Below, piece after piece: positions 21,727-31,543 of a DNA stretch of 64,000 nucleotides. The stretch covers positions 2,418,001 to 2,482,000 of the forward strand of contig NZ_CP109598.1 in the NCBI RefSeq assembly GCF_036327775.1, read 5' to 3'. Each line of letters opens with the position of its first letter. The first letter of the stretch is position 1. The notes beneath the pieces were generated by a model. That model ran no database searches, was not told where the DNA came from, and saw only the letters and a program-made list of their open reading frames with translations. Both the position numbers and the translations under genes were made by a program. This stretch comes from Streptomyces sp. NBC_01498. Lineage in GTDB: Bacteria > Actinomycetota > Actinomycetes > Streptomycetales > Streptomycetaceae.

Positions 21727-24189
21727 TCAGGCGCACGCCCTCCCGTCGCGGTCCGGGTCCAGCCGCAGCGGATCGTCCTTCCCGTTGACCTTCAGCGCCC
21801 CGTAGCCGTTCGCCGCGAGCCAGTCGCAGCGCGCGCGGGTGAGCGTCGTCCGCTTCGTCGCCCGGACCGTGTCCGGGAAGACCGTCGGTACGCAGACGTC
21901 GGCCGACCCGTAGTGCCGGTCGCAGCCGGAGACCTCCGGGCTCACCGGCACCGACGTCCGCTTCTTGAGCGGCTTCTTCGCGGGCCTGCCCAACTCGCCC
22001 GCGAAATCGTGCGCGTGGGCGCTCGGTGCCTGGTCCGCCAGCGCGGCCGGACCGCCCAGTTTCACCCATTCGGCCACCGAGGGAACCCCGTTGGTGTCCA
22101 CCACGAAGAGCATGTACCAGCCCGGCGGGGCGAGGTTCGGATTGGCCGTCACGTTCAGATCGACGGTGACCCCTTCCCCTTCCCCTTCTCCTTCCCCGTT
22201 CTCCTCGACGGTCAACGGCAGCTCCACGAACCGCTGGTTGGGGTCCGAGGAGTGCGTCACCGCCGCCGGCCGGATCAACTCGGCATTCGCGATGGGCCGG
22301 TCGACGGTGATCCGCCGCGTGTCGCCGTAGGTCCACTCCGGGTCGACCGGTGAAGTGATCCGCGGGCGGGGCCCCTTGAAGAGGTACGCCGGGGAGTAGA
22401 GCGACACCTGGTGGTTCCACGAGCCGTTGCCCGGGTTGTCGCCGGTCGCCATCACCCGCCCGTCCGGCAGCAGGAACGCCGACGAGTGGTAGCCGCGCGC
22501 CTGCGGGTCGGCCGCCACCGGGTCGTACGTCTCCGTCACCGGGTCGAACACCGACGCGGAGTACACGGGGTCGGCCCGGTTGTGCAGCGCGCCGCCCGTC
22601 TCCAGGACCGTGCCGTCCGGCAGCAGCACGGCGGAGCCGTACATCTTCCCCTGGTCACCGGTCTGCGGCTGCGGCCCGCCGGGGCCGCCGAAGTCCACCG
22701 TGCCCTGCGGCAGCGGCGGCCCCGCCCGGTACGCCGGGTCCGGCTCCTTGAGGTCGATGAGGTCGGTCAGCCGGTTCGCCTCCGGGTTGGAGTTGATGTT
22801 CCCGCCGCCGATGGTCAGCACCCGCTGGTCCTGCGCCGGGGGCAGCAGCACGCTCGTCGACTGGTCGCGCTCGTCCTTGTTCCGCAGACCGGGCACGTCG
22901 GTGACGGTGTTGGCGTCGTAGTCGTAGATCGAGGCGCCGGTGCCGGGCGTGCCGTTGCCGAACGTGTGGCTGCCGGTGTAGAAAAGCCGGCCGTCCTGCA
23001 TCAGCACCATCGACGGGTACAGACCCCAGTACGACCAGGTCTGGTTGACCTGCCCGAGCGGCAGCCACTTCTCCTGCGCCGCCGACCAGCGCTCGGCCGT
23101 CACCGAACCGGACGAGTCCTCGCGCAGCCCGCCGAAGGACAGCACGTCACCGTTGCCCATGATCGTGGCGGACGGGTACCAGTGCCCGTCGTTCATGTCG
23201 TTGGTCCTGGCGTACGTCTCGGTGGCCGGGTCGAAGACGTACGAGTCCTTGTATCCCTGGTAGCCGACGGTGCCGTCCGCCGAGGGATAGCCCTTGTTGC
23301 CGCTCATCACCAGCACCCGGCCGTCGGACAGCTGGACATGGCCGGAGCAGAACATGTCCCTGGGCGTGGGGATCGTCTCGTACGTCCCGTCCTCGGGGTC
23401 GTACACCGCCGAGGTGAACGTGCCCGCCTCGAACCGCTCCGGGTCGTTGCCGGACCCGGCGATCAGCAGCACCTTGCCGTTGTTGAGGACGACCGCGTGC
23501 ATGGAACGCACCGGATTCTCCGTCGCCAGCACCTCCCAGCGGCCGTCGGCGCAGTCGGCGGCCGAGCCCGTGCAGTCCGGGTCCGACGCCGGGAGGGTGA
23601 CCTCCTCCATGGCGTGGTCGTCGGTCGTGACGCTGCCGGTGCCGAAGACGGAGACACCCCAGCTGATCCGGTCGGTGCCGGGCGGCACGGCGGGGGTACG
23701 GACCTCGGCACGCTGGTAATCGGCGCTCAGGTCAAGGGTCTTGAGGTCCGTCCAGTACTGCCAGCCGCCCGTCGTGTCGTGCCGGAACAGCGTGATCGCG
23801 GTGTCCGGGGTGGTGGACTTGTACCAGAGGGACAGGTCGTACCGCGTGCCCTCCGTCACGGCGGGCGCGCACGCCGCGGACTCGGTGACCAGCGCCTTGC
23901 GGTCGCCGTCGACGCGCCGGGTGAGTTCGACCCGCATCGCCGCGGTGCCGCTGTGCGCGTCGGGGACGGTGGTGAAGGTGTGGTCGTTGTCGCCCCAGCC
24001 GGACCGCGACCAGCAGTCCGGCATGGCGCCGCCCGCGCCGGGGGTCTCGAAGCCGGGGTTCTTGACGAGGTTGGGCCCGGCGGTGGCGGGCTGGGGGACG
24101 GCGAGCAGCAGTCCGGCGGCCATCGCCACGACCCCGAGCAGCGCGGTACGGCGGCCGGGCCGGGCGGGCGGCCTGCGGAAGGGAGTCAT
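21727..24189 (-). CDS. Secreted copper-radical (galactose-oxidase-like) oxidase
   Basis: 820 aa from ATG 24189, overlapping the upstream gene by 4 nt. Signal peptide 'RRTALLGVVAMAAGLLLAVPQPATA'. Residues about 38-200 form a carbohydrate-binding beta-sandwich ('PNLVKNPGFETPGAGG...'), then come seven Kelch-type blades and an early-set domain. All main active-site residues of the galactose oxidase/GlxA family can be placed: C281 in 'MFCSGH' and Y338 in 'HWYPSAT' (the Cys-Tyr cross-link), Y567-H568 in 'GYHSSAFLLPDGR', and H646 in 'AVTHSSDPNQR'. The C-terminus adds an Excalibur-like calcium-binding tail ending in DPDRDGRACA. Streptomyces GlxA oxidises a glycan made by CslA; a parallel role here is inferred from the operon. 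Confidence 0.88.
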   Translation of the reverse strand: MTPFRRPPARPGRRTALLGVVAMAAGLLLAVPQPATAGPNLVKNPGFETPGAGGAMPDCWSRSGWGDNDHTFTTVPDAHSGTAAMRVELTRRVDGDRKALVTESAACAPAVTEGTRYDLSLWYKSTTPDTAITLFRHDTTGGWQYWTDLKTLDLSADYQRAEVRTPAVPPGTDRISWGVSVFGTGSVTTDDHAMEEVTLPASDPDCTGSAADCADGRWEVLATENPVRSMHAVVLNNGKVLLIAGSGNDPERFEAGTFTSAVYDPEDGTYETIPTPRDMFCSGHVQLSDGRVLVMSGNKGYPSADGTVGYQGYKDSYVFDPATETYARTNDMNDGHWYPSATIMGNGDVLSFGGLREDSSGSVTAERWSAAQEKWLPLGQVNQTWSYWGLYPSMVLMQDGRLFYTGSHTFGNGTPGTGASIYDYDANTVTDVPGLRNKDERDQSTSVLLPPAQDQRVLTIGGGNINSNPEANRLTDLIDLKEPDPAYRAGPPLPQGTVDFGGPGGPQPQTGDQGKMYGSAVLLPDGTVLETGGALHNRADPVYSASVFDPVTETYDPVAADPQARGYHSSAFLLPDGRVMATGDNPGNGSWNHQVSLYSPAYLFKGPRPRITSPVDPEWTYGDTRRITVDRPIANAELIRPAAVTHSSDPNQRFVELPLTVEENGEGEGEGEGVTVDLNVTANPNLAPPGWYMLFVVDTNGVPSVAEWVKLGGPAALADQAPSAHAHDFAGELGRPAKKPLKKRTSVPVSPEVSGCDRHYGSADVCVPTVFPDTVRATKRTTLTRARCDWLAANGYGALKVNGKDDPLRLDPDRDGRACA

Positions 24190-25466
24190 CGGGCGCTCCC
24201 TCCGGGGTGGGCCCGCTCCGGGCCGGCGCCCGGGGACGGGACGGACCGGCGCCCGCCGCGTCCGGGCGCGCCTCCGGAGGCCCCGGCGGCAGGCCGCCCG
24301 CCGCGTCCGGGCAGATAGACCAGCGTCTCCGTCCCCACGAACCGCAGCAGGAACGTCGCCAGCATCGCCGCCGCCGTCGCCGGTACGGGCTCCATCCCGA
24401 ACCGGCCGACCAGCAGCGCGATCAGCGGTATCCGCAGCAGCAGATCGGCGTTGGCGAGCAGCGCGAAGCGCCCGACCCGGTCGGCCCAGTGGCGGTGGGC
24501 CCGGCGGCTGCGGAACAGCAGCAGTTCGATGAGGACGAAGTTCCACGCCACCCCGAACTGGTTGGCGACGATCTCGGCCGGCAGATAGTGCATCCCGGCC
24601 CCGGTGAGCCCCCACAGCGCGAGCAGGTTCGGGGCGAAGCCGGTCAGCCCGATCAGTCCGAAGGCCGCCATGCGGGCGAGGGGCGACGCCGTACGGAGTT
24701 CCACGAGGTGCCGCAGGAACCGTGCGCCTTCCCTGGCGGTCGACTTGGACTCGCCCGCGTACCGGTCGCGGAAGACGAACGGCACCTCCGCGATCTCCCG
24801 CGGCCGGCACCGTACGGCCAGTTCCAGCAGGATCTTGTAGCCCAGCGGGCGCAGCGCGTCGGCCGTGACCGCGCTGCGCCGGATCGCGAAGAAGCCGCTC
24901 ATCGGGTCGCTGATGCCGCGCAGCCGGCGCGGGAAGAGGCCCTTGGTGAGCCAGGTCGCGGCGCGGGAGACGGCGACACGGTAGCCGCCCGCGAGTCCGG
25001 CCCGGCTGCCGCCGGGGACGTACCGGCTGGCGACGACGAGGTCGGCGGTCGTCCGCTCGCCCGCCGCGACCAACTCCGGTATCAGGGACGGCGGATGCTG
25101 GAGGTCGGCGTCCATGACGACGATCCACTCGGACCCGGCGGTGCGCAGTCCTTCGACGACCGCGCCGCCGAGGCCGCCGACCGGTTCGTCCCGGTGGAGG
25201 ACGGCGACGGGGAACGGGCAGTCCTGGGCGGCCTCGGCGACGGCCTCGGGGGTGCCGTCCGTCGAGTCGTCCACGAACAGCACCTCGCAGGGCAGCCTGG
25301 CCGGTACGGACTCGGTGAGCTGGCGCAGCAACTCCCGTACGTTCGCCGCCTCGTTGAAGGTGGGGATGATGACGGTCACCGCGCCGGGCTCGGCCACGGC
25401 GGTGGACTCGATCTCGGCGTCGGTCAGTTCACCGGTTCTCCGGGGAGGGACAGGAAGTGCGCTCAT
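24186..25466 (-). CDS. GT2 polyprenol-phosphate glycosyltransferase fused to GtrA domain
   Basis: 426 aa from ATG 25466, with 4-nt overlaps to both neighbours. Residues 25-260 are a dolichol-phosphate-mannose-synthase-type GT2 domain ('VTVIIPTFNEAANVRELLRQL', 'EVLFVDDSTDGTPE', acceptor motif 'VVMDADLQHPPSLIPEL', 'GISDPMSGFFAIRRS'). Residues about 270-390 hold four hydrophobic helices of the GtrA type ('FGLIGLTGFAPNLLALWGL', 'NQFGVAWNFVLIELLLFRS'). Together they would make a polyprenyl-phosphate sugar and move it across the membrane, to supply the GT39 enzyme encoded upstream. The last roughly 35 residues are a Gly/Pro-rich disordered tail. Confidence 0.88.
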   Translation of the reverse strand: MSALPVPPRRTGELTDAEIESTAVAEPGAVTVIIPTFNEAANVRELLRQLTESVPARLPCEVLFVDDSTDGTPEAVAEAAQDCPFPVAVLHRDEPVGGLGGAVVEGLRTAGSEWIVVMDADLQHPPSLIPELVAAGERTTADLVVASRYVPGGSRAGLAGGYRVAVSRAATWLTKGLFPRRLRGISDPMSGFFAIRRSAVTADALRPLGYKILLELAVRCRPREIAEVPFVFRDRYAGESKSTAREGARFLRHLVELRTASPLARMAAFGLIGLTGFAPNLLALWGLTGAGMHYLPAEIVANQFGVAWNFVLIELLLFRSRRAHRHWADRVGRFALLANADLLLRIPLIALLVGRFGMEPVPATAAAMLATFLLRFVGTETLVYLPGRGGRPAAGASGGAPGRGGRRSVPSPGAGPERAHPGGSAR

Positions 25467-27244
25467 CGTTCGCCTCCGGCGGTGGGGGTGGGGTCCGTGA
25501 CCCGTCGGATCTCGATCCGGTCCTGGCCGTTCCCGAAGACGGCCACGGGGGTGGAGTGGTTGAGCGCGTCGCGTACCCGCGGCAGGTCGGGGGCGTCGCG
25601 CCGAACGGTCGGTGACGCCACGACGTAGTCGATGTCCCGGACCCCGCCGGGCAGGGTCCTGCTGACGGCCGGGTCGAGGTCTGCCTTGTAGAACCAGATG
25701 GCGCCGAGACCCGGCCGGTAGCCGGCGTGGACCAGGTCCAGCCACAGGGCGTCGTCCACGAGGACACGGGTGCGGGCCGGGTCGGGCACCTCGGTGGCCA
25801 GCCAGGAGGCCGCCGCCCGGTAGGGGGCGTTGGCGTCGGTGGTCAGGGCGGTGCGGTTGCCGTCGTACCAGCGGGGCGCGACGTACGCGGCACAGGCCCC
25901 GGCGAGGACGACGGCGGTCGTCCACCGGACACCGGTCAGTGCCCGGTTCTCGTGCGGGCGGCGGCCTCTGCGGAGCAGCGCGTGCGCGGCGGAGGCCGCG
26001 ATCCCGGCCGACATCAGGGCCAGGAACGGCAGCCCCTGGATGACGTACATCGCCGGGAGATAGCCGGAGGGGCGCAGCGCGACCGCCGTGAGGATGGCGA
26101 CGGCGAGCGCGGGCCCGGCGAGCGCCCGCGCGGTGACGGACCACCGGTACGTCAGGAGCAGCAGGAGCGCGCCGGCCAGTCCGCCGAGCAGCAGCACCCG
26201 GTCGTAGTAGAGCCATGAGCGCAGCACACCGTGGGAGCCGGAGCCGGGGTCGAGGAGGAAGCCGGAGCCGGGCCGGGTCATCTGGTACACGACGCCGTCC
26301 CACAGCGACACATGGCCGCCGCCGGGCAGCAACTCGCCCTTGAGCAGGGCGAAGAGAGGATACGAGAGCCCGACGAGCACGCAGGCGGTGACGGCTCCGG
26401 TGACCGCGAACTTACGGGTGTCGGCGTGCCCGTGGCGCCACATGGTGACGAGGACGGCGGGCAGGACGACGAGCATCGTCTCCTTGGTGAGCACCCCGAC
26501 GGCGGCGGCGAGGCCGGCGGCGAAGTGGTGCCACAGATGCCGGTTGGGCGAGGCCGCGAGGCAGAAGGCGAGGAGCATCCACATCACGGCGATGTTGTCG
26601 AGGAAGATCTCGCGTTGCAGCACGACGGAGAGCGGCGAGAGCCCGAAGATCGCCATCGCGAGACCGGCGGCCCAGCGGGGCAGCGACAGGCGGCGGGCGA
26701 GTACGTAGAGCAGTACCGCGCAGGCGGCGCTGACCAGCAGCATCGCGAAGCGCATGGTGCCGACGGTCATGGATTCGGGGACGAGGAGCGACGGGAGCCA
26801 GGTGAGCGCGGCCAGTTGGAGCCAGCCGACCGGCGGGTGGTCGTACCAGTACGTGTAGTGGGCGAGCCCTTCGCCCTGCTGGACGGCCCATGCCTGGGCG
26901 AGATAGGTGCCCTCGTCGTCGCTGAGGGTGGGGTAGTGCTGGATGTTCCAGCCCTGGACGGCCATGATCACCAGGAGCAGGACGGCGCAGAGGGCCAGGT
27001 CGGGGCGGGAGGAACGGAAGCGGAAGCCGGGGCGGGGTATCGGTGACCGGCGTGCGGGCGACGGCCGTCGGAGGTCCGTGGGCGGTGGGGCATGGCGGCC
27101 CCGTGCGGGCTCGGGGCCGGGGTCCGGCGCGGGGGCGTGGCCCGGCGCGGTGCGGCCCGGGGCAGGGCTGATCGTCACGGGGGCGATGTCGGTGGTCCGG
27201 CCGCCGGCCGGTTCCGTCGCCTCCGCGGGGAGGGTGGAGGTCAC
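25463..27244 (-). CDS. GT39-type membrane glycosyltransferase (GT-C fold)
   Basis: 593 aa from GTG 27244, overlapping the upstream GT2 gene by 4 nt (GTGA). The first roughly 75 residues are a Pro/Ala-rich cytoplasmic head. Then come many membrane helices; the first extracytoplasmic loop carries the GT-C acidic motif in 'HYPTLSDDEGTYLAQAWAV' and 'YWYDHPPVGWLQLAAL'. A periplasmic soluble C-terminal part follows the last helix ('DANAPYRAAASWLATEVPDPARTRVLVDDALW'). It would transfer a sugar from a polyprenyl-phosphate donor (made by the next gene) to a protein or glycan outside the membrane. The acceptor is unknown. Confidence 0.85.
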   Translation of the reverse strand: MTSTLPAEATEPAGGRTTDIAPVTISPAPGRTAPGHAPAPDPGPEPARGRHAPPPTDLRRPSPARRSPIPRPGFRFRSSRPDLALCAVLLLVIMAVQGWNIQHYPTLSDDEGTYLAQAWAVQQGEGLAHYTYWYDHPPVGWLQLAALTWLPSLLVPESMTVGTMRFAMLLVSAACAVLLYVLARRLSLPRWAAGLAMAIFGLSPLSVVLQREIFLDNIAVMWMLLAFCLAASPNRHLWHHFAAGLAAAVGVLTKETMLVVLPAVLVTMWRHGHADTRKFAVTGAVTACVLVGLSYPLFALLKGELLPGGGHVSLWDGVVYQMTRPGSGFLLDPGSGSHGVLRSWLYYDRVLLLGGLAGALLLLLTYRWSVTARALAGPALAVAILTAVALRPSGYLPAMYVIQGLPFLALMSAGIAASAAHALLRRGRRPHENRALTGVRWTTAVVLAGACAAYVAPRWYDGNRTALTTDANAPYRAAASWLATEVPDPARTRVLVDDALWLDLVHAGYRPGLGAIWFYKADLDPAVSRTLPGGVRDIDYVVASPTVRRDAPDLPRVRDALNHSTPVAVFGNGQDRIEIRRVTDPTPTAGGER

Positions 27245-28497
27245 GCGGGGCGGTCCTCTCGGGTCAGATGCGCGCCGACGTGTGCGGTCAGCTCCCAGTC
27301 GCGGCGGCCACGTTGCTCGCGCCACACGGCGCGGACGGCGGCGCCGGCCAGCAGCACCTGGTAGAAGGGGCCGCCGGCGACGAGCTTGAGGTAGTGCGAG
27401 AAGCGGACCCTGAGTCCGTACTGCCGCCCGAAGTCGTGCAGCCCGACGAGCTCGAACACGAAGGTGACCAGGGCGGTCACGGCGGGCAGGAAGGTGATGA
27501 ACGCGATCCCGACGGGCACGTCGAGGAAGAGCGCGATCGCCACGTTGAGCGGGATGACCACGCCGGTGACGGCCTGGAAGTAGGGCGTCATGAGGGTGTA
27601 GCGGGCGAGCAACCGCTGCCCGGGGGTGGCCAGTTGGCGCCAGTCGTTCTTCCGGTAGACCTGGAGGAAGCCCTGGTTCCAGCGGGTGCGCTGCTTGAGG
27701 AGCGACATCAGCGAGTCGGGGGTCTCCTCGCGGGTGACCATGTCGGAGTCGTAGGCGACGACGACCTTCTTGCCGACGCTGGAGAGCCGTACGCCCAGGT
27801 CGCAGTCCTCCGCGAGACAGTCCGGGTCCCAGCCGCCCGCCTCGCGCAGGACGTCGGTCCGGACGAAGACGGTGTTGCCGCCCAGCGGGATGAAGCCTTT
27901 CTGCGCGTGCAGGTGCAGCCGGCTGCGGAACCAGAAGAAGTACTCCAGACAGTTGCGCAGGCTGTACCAGCTGGAGTGGAAGTTGATGAGCTGGACGCCG
28001 CCCTGGACGACGTCGGCGCCGGTGCTGCGGAAGGCGTGGTCGACGTGGGTGAGCAGTTCGGGGTGGACCTGGTCCTCGGCGTCGAAGACCCCGACCACCT
28101 CGCCCGTGCAGTGGGGCAGTGCGGTGTTCAGCGCCTTCGGCTTGTTCTTGGCCGGATGGGTGTCCACGACGACCCGGACGCGGGACGGATCGCGGGCGGC
28201 GGCCCGTTCGGCGACCTCGGCGGTCTCCGGGTCGTCGTGCCCGACGATGACGATGATCTCGAAACGGGAGTGGCTGGATCTGAGCAGCCGCTCGACGGTG
28301 TGCTCCAGGACCGCCTGTTCATGACGGGCGGGCAGGAGCAGCGAGAACGAGCGTGCGGGTCCCCCGTCCGGCCGGTCGAATCGTGTCGCCGCCAGTGTCT
28401 CCGGCGTACGCCACGCGTGCATCTGCCACCACAGCGTGAACGCCGCCATCCAGAACAGCGCCAGCGAAACGGCGGCGATGAATACGGACGTGACCAC
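27241..28497 (-). CDS. Membrane GT2 glycosyltransferase (processive type)
   Basis: 418 aa from GTG 28497, behind a GGGGGG stretch. An N-terminal helix (SVFIAAVSLALFWMAAFTLWW) precedes a GT-A domain: 'SFSLLLPARHEQAVLEHTVERLL', the D of 'GVFDAEDQVHPELLTHVDHAF', then 'LAEDCDLGVRL' (catalytic Asp) and 'QRTRWNQGF' (the Q-x-x-R-W motif of processive synthases such as cellulose or hyaluronan synthase). Two or three C-terminal helices follow. First gene of a four-gene overlapping operon ending in a copper-radical oxidase, which resembles the CslA-GlxA pairing. The sugar is unknown. Confidence 0.87.
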   Translation of the reverse strand: MVTSVFIAAVSLALFWMAAFTLWWQMHAWRTPETLAATRFDRPDGGPARSFSLLLPARHEQAVLEHTVERLLRSSHSRFEIIVIVGHDDPETAEVAERAAARDPSRVRVVVDTHPAKNKPKALNTALPHCTGEVVGVFDAEDQVHPELLTHVDHAFRSTGADVVQGGVQLINFHSSWYSLRNCLEYFFWFRSRLHLHAQKGFIPLGGNTVFVRTDVLREAGGWDPDCLAEDCDLGVRLSSVGKKVVVAYDSDMVTREETPDSLMSLLKQRTRWNQGFLQVYRKNDWRQLATPGQRLLARYTLMTPYFQAVTGVVIPLNVAIALFLDVPVGIAFITFLPAVTALVTFVFELVGLHDFGRQYGLRVRFSHYLKLVAGGPFYQVLLAGAAVRAVWREQRGRRDWELTAHVGAHLTREDRPA

Positions 28498-28568
28498 ATG
28501 GCCCCCCTTGGCCAAGGGTGAACGGCGGCAAGGCCCCCCTGGCCGCCGGTTCCCCCCGGTATCACCCT

Positions 28569-28591
28569 GTACGCATGCCCCCCATGCGTAC
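28569..28591. promoter_or_regulatory. Inverted repeat upstream of the glycosyltransferase operon
   Basis: GTACGCATG at 28569-28577 and CATGCGTAC at 28583-28591 are perfect 9-bp arms around five C residues, about 70 nt before the operon start. The surrounding sequence to 28726 is less GC-rich than usual and has no gene. It is a candidate operator, though a leader-RNA hairpin is also possible. Confidence 0.5.
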
Positions 28592-28726
28592 TTGTTGCCT
28601 GTCCTACGTGATGAAGATAAGAGGGAAGTGTGACGACAGAGGGTCCAAATCGATGAACTCCCCGATTATGTCCGACATCGCATGCTTCACAGCGGCCCCG
28701 AAGTGTGCCCGAGGCAGAGCCTATTG

Positions 28727-30775
28727 CTACACGCGTACGGCCAACTGGGTTTTCAGCACGTCGACTTCGGTGGTGGGAGCGGAGCAGACGAACCCCCGGC
28801 ACACATAGGCCGTGGCCCGCCCGCCGACCGCCGGCCGGTCCGCGAGGAGGGGGAACTCCGCCGCCCCGGCTTCGCCGGCCTCACCTGTTCCGCCGACCGC
28901 GACGACCGCGCCGGGCGCCGTGCCCAGCAGCGCCGTACGGTGCAGCGCGGCGGTCGCCGTGTCGCCGCGCGCCCCCACGACGGCGACCTCGCGGGGCCCG
29001 TCGAGCAGCGCCTCGGCGACGGCGAGCCCCCACCCGACGAAGCGCGGCGCGCGCGGCCCGAGCGCCCTGACGACGCCGAGAGCGCCCTCGGCGGCCGTGC
29101 GGTGGGCGGTGGAACCGGTGTGGGCGGCGTACGAGAGCAGCGCCCCGGCGGCCGAGGTCCAGCCGGACGGGGTGGCGTTGTCCGTCGGGTCCTGGGGCCT
29201 GCGGATCAGCGGCTCGGCGTCGTCAGCCGTGTCGTACAGCGCCCCGCCCTCACCGGTGAACCGCTCCATGACGGTGCCGAGCAGCAGCCCCGCAAGGTCG
29301 AGCCAGACGCCCTCGCCGGTCACCGAGGCCAGCGTCAGGAAGCCCTCGGCGACATCGCCGTAGTCCTCCAGTACGCCGGCGTTCGCGCCGGCGCGGCCGT
29401 CCCTGGACGTCCGGGCCGGCCGGCCGGTCTCGTCCAGGTGCACGCGCACGAGCAGATCGGCCGCTTCGGTCGCACGTTCGATCAAATCCGGCCGTTCGAA
29501 GTACGCGCCGGTCTCGGCGAGCGCGGCGATCGCGAGCCCGTTCCAGGCGGCGACGACCTTGTCGTCCCGCTCCGGGCGCGGCCGGGTGTCGCGCGCCGCG
29601 AGGAGCCGCCGCCGTACGGACTCCGCCCGCTCGGCGTCCATGTCGCCCGCGCCCTCAGGGAGTTGGAGCACGGAGGCGCCTTCCTCGAAGGTGCCCGCCT
29701 CGGTGACGCCGTACAGCCGCGCGGCGAACTCGGCGTCCTCGGCGCCGAGTACGTCCCTGAGCTGCCCGGGTGTCCAGACGTAGTACGCGCCTTCGGCGTG
29801 CTCCCCGGCGCCGTCGTCGCTGTCCGCGTCCAGCGCGGAGGCGAACCCGCCCTCGGCGGTGCGCAGTTCACGCACCATGAAGTCGGCGGTCTCCAGGGCG
29901 ACCCGCCGGGCCAGGCCGGACCCGGTGACCCGCCACAGATGCGCGTAGGTGCGGCACAGCAGGGCGTTGTCGTAGAGCATCTTCTCGAAGTGCGGCACGA
30001 TCCATCCGCGGTCCACCGAGTAGCGGGCGAACCCGCCGCCCAGCTGGTCGTAGATCCCGCCGCGCGCCATCGCCTCGCAGGTGCCCTCCGCCATCCGGAG
30101 CGCGTCCTCGGCGCCCGTACGCGCGTGATGGCGCAGCAGGAACTCCACGACCATGCTCGCCGGGAACTTGGGCGCCCCGCCGAAACCGCCGTGCTCCTCG
30201 TCGTACTCCCCGCTCAACGCCCTTACGGCCGCGTCGAGTTCGGCCGCCCCGGGCGGCTCCTGCCCCCCGTGCGCGAGCGACCGCCCGGCCAGCTCCCCCA
30301 CGATCCGCCCGGCCACCTCCCCGACCTCGTCCCGCCGCTCGGTCCACGCGCTCCGGACCCCTTCGAGGACCTGCCGGAAGGACGGCATGCCGTGCCGGGG
30401 CTCGGGCGGGAAGTACGTACCGAAGTAGAACGGCTCCCCGTCCCCGGTGAGAAACACGGTCATCGGCCACCCGCCCTGCCCGGTCGCCGCCTGCACGGCC
30501 TCCATGTACACGGCGTCGACGTCGGGCCGCTCCTCGCGGTCGACCTTGACACTGACGAAGTGCTCGTTCAGGTACGCGGCGGTCACGTCGTCCTCGAAGG
30601 ACTCCCGGGCCATCACATGACACCAGTGACACGCGCTGTACCCGACACTCAGCAGGACGGGCACATCCCGCCGCCCGGCCTCCTCGAAAGCGTCCGCCCC
30701 CCAGGGCCACCAGTCGACCGGATTGTCGGCGTGCTGGAGCAGATACGGCGAGGTCACACCAGCGAGCCGGTTCAT
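28727..30775 (-). CDS. DUF255 thioredoxin-like / YyaL family protein
   Basis: 682 aa from ATG 30775. The N-terminal thioredoxin-fold domain carries '[25 protein letters not shown]' and C49-H-W-C52 in '[18 protein letters not shown]'. The rest is an (alpha/alpha)6-barrel like that of N-acylglucosamine epimerases ('[30 protein letters not shown]', '[21 protein letters not shown]'). This is the conserved YyaL/SPATA20 architecture at normal length. A redox or sugar-modifying role is proposed for the family but not established. No signal peptide. Single gene. Confidence 0.9.
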   Translation of the reverse strand: MNRLAGVTSPYLLQHADNPVDWWPWGADAFEEAGRRDVPVLLSVGYSACHWCHVMARESFEDDVTAAYLNEHFVSVKVDREERPDVDAVYMEAVQAATGQGGWPMTVFLTGDGEPFYFGTYFPPEPRHGMPSFRQVLEGVRSAWTERRDEVGEVAGRIVGELAGRSLAHGGQEPPGAAELDAAVRALSGEYDEEHGGFGGAPKFPASMVVEFLLRHHARTGAEDALRMAEGTCEAMARGGIYDQLGGGFARYSVDRGWIVPHFEKMLYDNALLCRTYAHLWRVTGSGLARRVALETADFMVRELRTAEGGFASALDADSDDGAGEHAEGAYYVWTPGQLRDVLGAEDAEFAARLYGVTEAGTFEEGASVLQLPEGAGDMDAERAESVRRRLLAARDTRPRPERDDKVVAAWNGLAIAALAETGAYFERPDLIERATEAADLLVRVHLDETGRPARTSRDGRAGANAGVLEDYGDVAEGFLTLASVTGEGVWLDLAGLLLGTVMERFTGEGGALYDTADDAEPLIRRPQDPTDNATPSGWTSAAGALLSYAAHTGSTAHRTAAEGALGVVRALGPRAPRFVGWGLAVAEALLDGPREVAVVGARGDTATAALHRTALLGTAPGAVVAVGGTGEAGEAGAAEFPLLADRPAVGGRATAYVCRGFVCSAPTTEVDVLKTQLAVRV

Positions 30776-30931
30776 ACGATCCAGCCTCTCACAGGGCCCG
30801 GAGCTGTCGACGGGCCCCGCGCGGGCGGACTCCTGCCGACGGGCTTCCGGACCGGGCGCGGTGGCATCGCGGGACAGCAGGCTGAGCCGAGCAGCACCGG
30901 ACCTGTCGAGGCTCCTCGAAGGAGGTACGTG

Positions 30932-31497
30932 ATGACCGCCGAGATGGTGGCGCCCGCGTGGATGCATACGCAGATCAGCGCGGAGCAGTACGACTCCTGG
31001 TCCGAGGAGCAGTGTGCCGGGATCGAGATCGTGGACGGGATGGTCGTTGTGAGCCCAAGCGCGTCCAAGCGGCACAACCGGCCGGCCCGGATCCTGCCAA
31101 TGCCCTGGACGCCGCCGCGGGCCCGGACTGGAACGCCGACACGGACTTCGACGTGCGCCTGCAGGACCTTCCCCTCACCAACCGCCGTCCGGACGTGGTC
31201 GTCTACCGCGCGGAGACCATCGACCTCACGCCCACCCGCCCCGAACACGTACTCCTGGTGGTCGAGGTCGTGTCACCCGGCTCGGAGACCACCGACCGGA
31301 TCGTGAAGGTGGACCAGTACGCCAAGGCCGACATCCCCTTCTACTGGCGGGTCGAACACGCCGCCACCGGTGTCCCCCTCATCTACACCTACGTCCTCGA
31401 CCCCGCCACCAAGGCGTACCGGGACGGCGAGATGTTCACCGGCGTGATCAAGGCCGCCGTGCCCTTCTCCGTCACGGTAGACCTGGGAACCGTCTGA
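30932..31497 (+). pseudogene. Uma2 family (DUF820) nuclease gene with frameshift
   Basis: ATG 30932 follows AAGGAGG. The first frame reads '[42 protein letters not shown]' and then loses sense. The next frame continues exactly as expected: '[39 protein letters not shown]', then 'HVLLVVEVVSPGSETTDRIVKVDQYAKADIPFYWRVE' to the stop at 31497. A missing G near 31096 (CTGCC where CTGGCC is expected) explains the shift. The PD-(D/E)xK-like residues of the family (D of RRPDVVV, E of VVEVVSPGS, the K after it) are all present in the second frame. It is either a recent pseudogene or a sequencing error. Uma2 genes are abundant in Streptomyces, and their role is unclear. Confidence 0.8.
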
Positions 31498-31543
31498 CAG
31501 CGGGGAACCATCCAGTAGGCGGGCACCTGTCCGCGCGCCGCCG

